Assembly: GCA_022615295.1 (NCBI GenBank)
Contig: JAKEHF010000172.1
Span: 1-8,073 of the forward strand
Source: Actinomycetota bacterium
GTDB taxonomy: Bacteria; Actinomycetota; Acidimicrobiia; Spongiisociales; ZC4RG35
Direction: 5' to 3'
Length of the DNA stretch: 8,073 bases
Numbering within the stretch: the stretch's first letter is position 1; each line of letters opens with the position of its first letter. The position numbers were made by a program, and so were the translations under genes. Positions 1 through 4,386 of the stretch are shown here, piece after piece. Below the pieces are notes generated by a model that was not told the DNA's origin, searched no databases, and saw nothing but the letters and a program-made list of their open reading frames with translations.

Positions 1-211
1 CCCATCGGGCGGCGGTGGACACGACGAGCAGGGCGGCCATGGCGGTCATGGGCACGTAGAACCCCGGGACCATGTAGATCTCGACGCGGACCGCCTGGGC
101 GCCGACGATGATCAGCACCACCCAAGCGACGGCCGAGGCGCGGCGAAGCAGGGACGCCCGGAACCGGGCCATCGCCTCGTGGACCGAAGGCAGTGGGGTC
201 TCGATGGTCAT
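1..211 (-). CDS. Hypothetical membrane protein, 5' part only
   Basis: This reading frame runs from an ATG at 211 off the left edge, giving the first 70 residues of a protein whose remainder lies outside the window. It begins MTIETPLPSVHEAMARF. After a short basic stretch (residues 15-24, several Arg) comes a hydrophobic helix at about 26-40 (SAVAWVVLIIVGAQA) and then a second hydrophobic run at about 48-67. It is therefore probably an integral membrane protein with a short cytoplasmic N-terminus. A weak purine-rich stretch (GGGGAA on the minus strand, 223-228) sits rather far upstream of the ATG, so the start is only moderately supported. The gene diverges from the alpha/beta hydrolase across 59 bases. 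I do not recognise the family and assign no function. Confidence 0.6.
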   Translation of the reverse strand, partial: MTIETPLPSVHEAMARFRASLLRRASAVAWVVLIIVGAQAVRVEIYMVPGFYVPMTAMAALLVVSTAARW

Positions 212-259
212 GTGATCCGCTTTTCCCCAGTTATTGTCGGCTCGTCTCCCGGTCTGATC

Positions 260-264
260 GAGGA
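260..264 (+). promoter_or_regulatory. Ribosome binding site choosing the TTG start at 271
   Basis: GAGGA lies six bases before a TTG at 271, which is good Shine-Dalgarno spacing. It is the reason for preferring 271 over the longer GTG start at 193, which would overlap the divergent gene and add residues unlike any hydrolase N-terminus. A second purine run (GAGGT, 279-283) precedes a GTG at 289 and is a rival start only six codons shorter. Confidence 0.45.
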
Positions 265-270
265 TTGATC

Positions 271-1005
271 TTGGCTTTGAGGTCTTTCGTGGACGGTGCC
301 CTCTTCGCCGAGGTCCTCGGCGAAGGGTCGCCCCGGATCCTCGCTCTCCATGGCTGGGGGCGACGCGGCGCCGACTTCAGACCCAGCCTCTACGAACTTC
401 CTGCCCTGGCACTCGACCTGCCCGGCTTCGGTGTCAGCCCTCCGCCGTCCGGACCGATGGGCGCCGCAGGTTATGCCGACATTGTCTCCCAGATCCTCCC
501 CGAGTTCGATGGGCCTGTAGTCCTGATCGGGCACTCCTTCGGTGGTCGGGTCGCCATCTGCCTGGCGGGCCAAAACCCGGGTCTGGTGGGCGCCGTGATC
601 CTCACCGGGACCCCGCTCGTGAGACTCCGCCCTCCACGCCGTCCCAGTCTCGGGTACCGGATGATCCGGCGTCTCAACCGTCTGGGTCTGGTCGGCGAGG
701 CCCGTCTCGAGATGATGCGACAGCGACATGGCTCCCCCGACTACCGGGCCGCCACCGGGGTGATGCGCGACGTCCTGGTCACGGTGATCAACGAGTCGTA
801 TGAGGACGAGCTGAGGGCGGCCACCATGCCGCTCACCCTTCTGTGGGGCGCCGAGGACGATGAGGTCCCCCAACACGTGGCGGAGTCGGCCCTCACTCTC
901 CGTGGCGATCTGCCCACCACCCTCCGTCTCGTGCCCGGTGTGGGTCATCATCTGCCCCTCGAGGCCCCCGAGGAGCTGCGTCGTGTCGTCACCGAGGTGA
1001 TGTGA
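271..1005 (+). CDS. Alpha/beta-fold hydrolase
   Basis: The product is a 244-residue alpha/beta hydrolase of unknown substrate. It shows an HGWG oxyanion-hole motif (27-30), a nucleophile elbow GHSFGG (87-92, Ser89), an acid-bearing strand LLWGAEDDEVP (Asp196 most likely) and the catalytic histidine in GVGHHLPLE (His226). The whole Ser-Asp-His triad is present and in order. The region between residues about 115 and 180 forms the lid and is rich in Arg. There is no signal peptide, so it should be cytoplasmic. Its stop codon overlaps the start of the membrane-anchored Mur ligase by one base (TGATG), so the two are probably translated together and the hydrolase may act in the same cell-envelope pathway. 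Length and motifs fit esterases, peptidases and MenH/BioH-like enzymes alike, so the reaction cannot be named. The start is uncertain: TTG 271 is chosen for its Shine-Dalgarno; GTG 289 is close behind. Confidence 0.88.
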   Translation: MALRSFVDGALFAEVLGEGSPRILALHGWGRRGADFRPSLYELPALALDLPGFGVSPPPSGPMGAAGYADIVSQILPEFDGPVVLIGHSFGGRVAICLAGQNPGLVGAVILTGTPLVRLRPPRRPSLGYRMIRRLNRLGLVGEARLEMMRQRHGSPDYRAATGVMRDVLVTVINESYEDELRAATMPLTLLWGAEDDEVPQHVAESALTLRGDLPTTLRLVPGVGHHLPLEAPEELRRVVTEVM

Positions 1006-2492
1006 TGACCTGGGCACTCGCGGCGGTCTGTGCCCTGGCGACGGTGCCCGCCGGGGTGCGCTGGCTCCGGGTGGCCCAACGTGAGCACTATCTGAGCCCG
1101 TCGGTCACCAAGTTCGCGTGGCGCTGGTGGCGGAATGGGCTCCTGAACCCGGCCGTCTTCGGGCTGGCGGTCGCCGGGCTGGTCGGCACGTTGTGGGCGG
1201 ACTGGCCCGGGTTGTTCGTGGCGTTGTCCTCGATCGGCCCCCGGGGTCTGCCGCTCCGGGGTCGCACCACCCCTCTGCGCTGGACGCCGCGTCTGAGACG
1301 TCTCGCCGTGACGGCAGGTCTCTTGGTGGGGGTGGTCTATGTTGCCGGTGCCCTGGTCGCGACCCCCATCGTCGTGGTGGCGGGTCTATTGCTGCTCCCC
1401 GTCGTCGTCGATCTGGCCCTGTGGCTGCTCGCCCCCGTGGAGTGGGTCCTGGCCTCGAGGTGGGTGGAGAGGGCCGACGGAAGGCTGAGAACGGTGGCGC
1501 CCAAGGTGGTGGCCATCACCGGCTCCTATGGGAAGACGACCACGAAGGGGTATGTGACCCATCTCCTCTCCGCCGGTCATCGTGTCGTGGCCACGCCGGC
1601 GTCGTTCAACAACCGTCTCGGTCTGGCCAGGGCCATCAACGAGAGCCTGGTGCCGGGCACCGAGATCTTTGTCGCCGAGATGGGCACCTACGGTCGGGGG
1701 GAGATCGCCGACATGTGTCGTTGGGTGACACCCACCGTCGGGGTGATCGTCTCGCTCGGCCCGGTGCATCTGGAGCGTTTCCGGACCATGGAGCGGATCG
1801 TGGCTGCCAAGTCCGAGATCCTCGACGGGGCCCGGGTCGGGGTGATCTGCGTCGACAACCCCCTTCTCGCCGCCCTGGCCGAGGAGAGGGCCCTAGGGAT
1901 GCCCATCATCGAGACATCGACCACCGAGCGGGGCCGGGTCGGGATCGCCCAGGGCGCCGTGGTGGTGGACGGGTCCCCCTTGGGCGACCTCCCCGCCGGG
2001 GTGTTCGGGGCCAATCTGGTCGTGGCGGTCGGGGTTTGTCTGGCCCTGGGTGTGGACATGGGTCTGGTGGCGCGGCGTCTCGCCGAGCTCCCCACCCCGG
2101 AGCATCGTCAGACGGTCCAATTGGGGGAGACGGGGGCGACGATCATCGACGACACCTTCAACTCCAATCCGGACGGGGCGAGCCGTGCCCTCGGGCTTCT
2201 GGCCGGCACCGGTTCGGGGAGGAAGGTGGTGGTCACTCCGGGGATGGTGGAGCTGGGGCCGATGCAGGCGACGGCCAACGAGACCCTGGGCCGGGAGGCG
2301 GCCGTGATCGCCGACCATATCGTGGTCGTCGCGGCGACCAACAGGGCCTCCCTGCTGCGTGGCGTGGCAAACGGCCGGGCGACGGTTACCGTCGTGGGCT
2401 CGAGGGAGGAGGCGGTGGCCTGGGTCCGGCAGAATCTCGGCCCCGGTGACACCGTCCTCTACGAGAACGATCTCCCCGATCATTACCCATGA
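1005..2492 (+). CDS. Membrane-anchored MurF-like Mur ligase family protein
   Basis: This 495-residue protein is an ATP-dependent amide ligase of the Mur family, closest to MurF, the enzyme that adds D-Ala-D-Ala to the peptidoglycan precursor. The N-terminal 145 residues hold about four or five hydrophobic segments (roughly 1-18, 49-78 as one or two, 100-119, 121-144). They stand where MurF has its UDP-substrate-binding domain. The central domain starts at about 167 with the P-loop ITGSYGKTTTK (171-181), followed by FNN (201-203), EMGTYGRGEI (225-234), GPVHLERF (252-259) and AAKSEI (267-272), whose Lys is the likely carbamylated residue. The C-terminal domain has IDDTFNSNPDG (381-391) and GMVELGP, and ends in LYENDLPDHYP, not the MurF-type VKGS segment. 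ATG 1005 is preferred to GTG 1002 because GAGGTG (994-999) is five bases away. It lies between the hydrolase and ddl. A true MurF role is less likely than a paralogue with a membrane-bound acceptor; that is inference. Confidence 0.85.
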   Translation: MTWALAAVCALATVPAGVRWLRVAQREHYLSPSVTKFAWRWWRNGLLNPAVFGLAVAGLVGTLWADWPGLFVALSSIGPRGLPLRGRTTPLRWTPRLRRLAVTAGLLVGVVYVAGALVATPIVVVAGLLLLPVVVDLALWLLAPVEWVLASRWVERADGRLRTVAPKVVAITGSYGKTTTKGYVTHLLSAGHRVVATPASFNNRLGLARAINESLVPGTEIFVAEMGTYGRGEIADMCRWVTPTVGVIVSLGPVHLERFRTMERIVAAKSEILDGARVGVICVDNPLLAALAEERALGMPIIETSTTERGRVGIAQGAVVVDGSPLGDLPAGVFGANLVVAVGVCLALGVDMGLVARRLAELPTPEHRQTVQLGETGATIIDDTFNSNPDGASRALGLLAGTGSGRKVVVTPGMVELGPMQATANETLGREAAVIADHIVVVAATNRASLLRGVANGRATVTVVGSREEAVAWVRQNLGPGDTVLYENDLPDHYP

Positions 2493-2502
2493 GCGAGACG
2501 AG

Positions 2503-3579
2503 ATGACACGGCCCCTGGTCCTCTTTGGCGGCCCCTCCGACGAGCACGACATCTCGGTGCTCACCGGTCTCCAGGTGGCGAGGGCCCTGGGGGACGTCGA
2601 CGTCGTCTTCTGGTCGAAGACGGGGGTCTGGTACCTGGTCGGGGCCGATCTCGAAGCGGCTGACTTCGCCGAAGGGGTTCCCCCGAAGGCCCGTGAGATC
2701 GACTTCGTCGCCACCCCCGGCCAGGGTTTCATGGCGAAGAGACGTTCGCTACGACCTTCGGCGGTGGTGATCGCCTGTCATGGCGGGCCGGGTGAGGACG
2801 GGACATTGCAGGGTCTGCTCGATCTCGCCGGTCTCCGCTACACCGGGCCGGGTCAGGCCGCATCGGCACTGGGCATGGACAAGCTGGCCTTCGGGGCGGC
2901 CATGGCCTCATCCGGTCTCCCCACCCTGCCCCGGGCGATGGTGGTCAGCGGCGCGGAGGACCCGCCCGTCTTCGAGGCTCCCTACATCGTCAAGCCCCGG
3001 TTCGGTGGGTCGTCGATCGGGATCGAGGTGGCGGGGGACTGGCCGACGGTGCTGGCGTTGAAGCAGAGGTCCCACTTCCTCGACCAGGGTGCGGTGGTGG
3101 AGCCCTATCTCGTCGGCAGCCGGGACCTCCAGGTGGCGGTGCGCACCCATCCCGGGTTCGAGATGTCGGCCGTCGAGGCCCCCTCGCGTGCCGCCGAGGG
3201 CATCTACAGCTACGACCAGAAGTACCTGGCGTGGGGTGGCGAGGTCAGCTCGGGCCGGGAGTTGCCGGCCATTCTCCCGGCGAGCCTCGTCGACGAGGTC
3301 GGTCGTCTGGCGCGACGGGTCACCGAGGTCGCCGGGCTGCGGGGGATCTGTCGCATCGACTTCCTCGACAAGGATGGGGTGCTCTATGTGAACGAGGTGA
3401 ACACGATCCCGGGCTCGATGGCGGCGTATCTGTGGATCGACCCCCCGATCGAGCGGGCCCGATTGTTCAGGGACATGGTGGATGAGGCCGTCGGCTCAAC
3501 GACACGGGTGTTCTCGGTTGCGGGCAGCGACGGGACGGCGCTGCGAAGCGCCGGGGCCATCGCCTCGAAGCTCGGGTGA
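2503..3579 (+). CDS. ddl: D-alanine--D-alanine ligase family protein
   Basis: This ATP-grasp ligase (358 residues, normal family length) joins two D-alanines for the peptidoglycan stem peptide. Motifs run in the expected order: FGGPSDEHDIS (8-18, substrate-binding Glu14), HGGPGEDG (93-100), YTGPG (113-117), MDK (125-127), VKPRFGGSSIG (163-173), the omega-loop KY (240-241), and CRIDF then NEVNT with the metal ligands Asp286, Glu298 and Asn300. The Tyr of the KY pair argues for D-Ala-D-Ala rather than the D-Ala-D-lactate form, which has Phe. What is odd is that the segment after NTIPG reads SMAAYLW. It lines up with the usual SMYPxLW only if four residues (typically FTxx) are missing, so the pocket for the second substrate may differ. 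The ATG is ten bases after the Mur-like ligase gene, with only a weak purine stretch before it, so translation is probably coupled. It converges on the AsnC-like gene with a one-base gap. Confidence 0.93.
   Translation: MTRPLVLFGGPSDEHDISVLTGLQVARALGDVDVVFWSKTGVWYLVGADLEAADFAEGVPPKAREIDFVATPGQGFMAKRRSLRPSAVVIACHGGPGEDGTLQGLLDLAGLRYTGPGQAASALGMDKLAFGAAMASSGLPTLPRAMVVSGAEDPPVFEAPYIVKPRFGGSSIGIEVAGDWPTVLALKQRSHFLDQGAVVEPYLVGSRDLQVAVRTHPGFEMSAVEAPSRAAEGIYSYDQKYLAWGGEVSSGRELPAILPASLVDEVGRLARRVTEVAGLRGICRIDFLDKDGVLYVNEVNTIPGSMAAYLWIDPPIERARLFRDMVDEAVGSTTRVFSVAGSDGTALRSAGAIASKLG
3536..3553. terminator. GC-rich stem-loop in the convergent junction, possible terminator
   Basis: A perfect 7-bp stem (CGGCGCT / AGCGCCG) closes a GCGA tetraloop of the stable GNRA type. 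It lies inside the 3' end of ddl, about 28 bases past the stop of the minus-strand AsnC-like gene. Because the two gene runs converge with one base between them, any terminator for the minus-strand run must lie inside ddl, and this is the best hairpin seen there. No T-tract follows on either strand, so it would be an actinobacterial U-less type or simply chance structure in GC-rich coding DNA. Confidence 0.3.
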
Positions 3580-3580
3580 G

Positions 3581-3817
3581 CTAGAGGTGCACTACCGGGC
3601 AGGTCAGGGTGCGGGTGATGCCATCCACGGCCTGGATCTTGGCCACCACCAGCTTTCCCAGTGAGTCGACGTCGTCACTGTTGGCCCTGACGATCACGTC
3701 GTAGGGGCCGGTGACGTCGTCGGCGCTCTCGACGCCGGGGATGTTACGAACCTGCTCGGCAACGACGGCGGCCTTGCCGACCTCCGTCTGGATCAGGACA
3801 TATGCCTGCACAACCAA
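3581..3817 (-). CDS. Stand-alone Lrp/AsnC ligand-binding (RAM) domain protein
   Basis: This 78-residue protein consists only of the C-terminal effector domain of Lrp/AsnC regulators (RAM or DUF24-like ferredoxin fold). The pattern is clear: an opening strand VVQAYVLIQTE, a helix leading to IPGVESADDVTGPYDVIVRAN (written here as IPGV at 27-30 and TGPYDVIV at about 36-43), then the second helix LGKLVVAKIQAVDGI and the closing strand TRTLTCPVV. The TG-PYD turn is the signature of the family. No helix-turn-helix is present, so it should not bind DNA itself; such short forms are thought to bind amino acids or to pair with full-length regulators. It starts with TTG, supported by a strong AGGAGG. 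The product is last in the rpmB minus-strand run, 59 bases after the cold-shock-like gene. From memory, similar small proteins sit near ddl and thiL in other actinobacteria. Confidence 0.88.
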   Translation of the reverse strand: MVVQAYVLIQTEVGKAAVVAEQVRNIPGVESADDVTGPYDVIVRANSDDVDSLGKLVVAKIQAVDGITRTLTCPVVHL

Positions 3818-3822
3818 GTGAG

Positions 3823-3828
3823 CCTCCT
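3823..3828 (-). promoter_or_regulatory. Strong ribosome binding site deciding a TTG start
   Basis: On the minus strand this reads AGGAGG and lies five bases before the TTG start (3817-3815) of the AsnC-like gene. It is the best Shine-Dalgarno sequence in the window and supports TTG over the in-frame GTG two codons further in. It suggests that this gene is translated independently of its upstream neighbour. Confidence 0.75.
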
Positions 3829-3876
3829 AACGCTCGGGGGGTCCGGCGACACTAGTGGATCGCGACCGGCGCTGAC

Positions 3877-4092
3877 CTAGTACCCGTCCTGACCGAGACG
3901 CACCTGGGTGACGTAGTGACGGCCCTCCTCCTCGACGGTGTCGAAGAGGAGCCGTTGCCCCTGGCGCAGGGTGCGGAACACCGATCCTCGCAGGGAGCCG
4001 GGGCGGAGGAGCACCTCGGTGTCATCGGTGTCACGGACGACGATGCCAACCCCGGTGACGGGGTCGTAGCTCTTGACGACCCCTTGCTCCAT
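3877..4092 (-). CDS. Degenerate cold-shock-domain-like small protein
   Basis: This 71-residue protein lines up along its length with cold-shock proteins of the CspA type. MEQGVVKSYDPVTGVGIV (1-18) matches the GxVKWFNxxKGFGFI start, TEVLLRPGSL (25-34) matches DVFVHFSAI, and FRTLRQGQRLLF (39-50) matches the GYKSLxEGQxVxF segment. The five-strand OB-fold is therefore likely kept. However, the aromatic residues that stack on RNA or DNA are gone: the W is Ser8, the RNP1 phenylalanines are Val15 and Ile17, and the RNP2 Phe-His-Phe are Leu28, Arg30 and Pro31. Only Tyr9 remains. Nucleic-acid binding in the usual way is doubtful. The ATG overlaps the rpmB stop by one base (TGATG), so it is translationally coupled to ribosomal protein L28. 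An in-frame start 14 codons upstream would add residues read from within rpmB and is rejected. Function is unknown; a ribosome-linked role is inference. Confidence 0.75.
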   Translation of the reverse strand: MEQGVVKSYDPVTGVGIVVRDTDDTEVLLRPGSLRGSVFRTLRQGQRLLFDTVEEEGRHYVTQVRLGQDGY

Positions 4093-4280
4093 CAGGCCTT
4101 TACAACCTTGCCGGCGCGGATGCACGAGGTGCACACCCGGGCCTTGCGGGTGTTGGAGCCGTGAGCCACCCGTATCTTCTGGATGTTGGGGAGAAAACGC
4201 CGGTTCGCCCGCTTGTGGGAGAAGCTGACGCTCTTGCCATAGCTCGGCTCCTTGCCACAGATCTCACACCGGTAGGACAT
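4092..4280 (-). CDS. rpmB: 50S ribosomal protein L28
   Basis: This 62-residue protein is ribosomal protein bL28 of the large subunit. It shows the family opening MSYRCEICGKEPSYGKSVSF, the basic SHKRANRRFLPNIQKIR stretch and the end segment VCTSCIRAGKV. Two CxxC pairs (Cys5/Cys8 and Cys50/Cys53) mark the zinc-binding C+ form. Bacteria that keep both C+ and C- paralogues often use the C- form under zinc limitation, so a cysteine-free copy may exist elsewhere. Start choice is firm: ATG 4280 has AGGAG seven bases upstream (4288-4292) and matches the family N-terminus. The longer open frame running up to 4478 is an artefact overlapping recG. It is first in a minus-strand run with the cold-shock-like and AsnC-like genes and is transcribed away from recG. 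Confidence 0.97.
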   Translation of the reverse strand: MSYRCEICGKEPSYGKSVSFSHKRANRRFLPNIQKIRVAHGSNTRKARVCTSCIRAGKVVKA

Positions 4281-4312
4281 GTCGCGTCTCCTGGAGGGAA
4301 GCCTGGAAGGGC

Positions 4313-4325
4313 CGGGTGGAACCCG
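4313..4325 (-). other. Short stem-loop in the rpmB leader
   Basis: CGGGT and ACCCG form a 5-bp stem around a three-base loop between the proposed rpmB promoter and its ribosome binding site. A further ACCCG copy on the minus strand (4332-4328) could pair with the same CGGGT-type arm, although it may lie at or before the transcript start. The element is short and could be chance. Confidence 0.2.
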
Positions 4326-4335
4326 ACCGGGTGCC

Positions 4336-4363
4336 ATCCTAGCGATACCCGGGATCAAGTCCC
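4336..4363 (-). promoter_or_regulatory. Candidate promoter of rpmB
   Basis: On the minus strand TAGGAT (4341-4336) is a fair -10 box, matching the key first, second and last bases of TATAAT. GGGACT (4363-4358), 16 bases upstream, keeps the GAC core of a -35 box. Transcription would begin near 4329, giving a leader of about 50 bases with AGGAG near its end. The position inside the only gap between rpmB and recG supports it; the -35 match is poor. Confidence 0.4.
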
Positions 4364-4386
4364 ATTTCGCCGTTACCGTGGTGTTC

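Noticed and set aside
209..240. Possible -10 box TATTGT (232-237) for the hydrolase gene
   Set aside because: No acceptable -35 match at 15-18 bases upstream, and the sequence overlaps the start of the divergent gene. The evidence is too thin to list.
208..1017. Long minus-strand open frame opposite the alpha/beta hydrolase
   Set aside because: Composition is Gly/His/Glu/Arg-rich with no family motif. It is the antisense shadow of a convincing hydrolase in GC-rich DNA.
1118..2449. Plus-strand 443-codon open frame overlapping the Mur-like ligase
   Set aside because: Extremely Gly/Arg-rich, no motifs, and fully inside a gene with clear Mur ligase motifs in another frame.
2503..3579. Vancomycin-resistance type D-Ala-D-Lac or D-Ala-D-Ser ligase
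   Set aside because: The omega-loop Lys-Tyr of D-Ala-D-Ala ligases is present, and no vanH-, vanX- or vanT-like gene is nearby. Only the shortened loop is unusual.
3838..3872. Inverted-repeat-like sequence with CACTAGTG between the two small minus-strand genes
   Set aside because: The CCGG ends pair, but the next bases do not. No stable stem or T-run results, so it is not called a terminator or operator.
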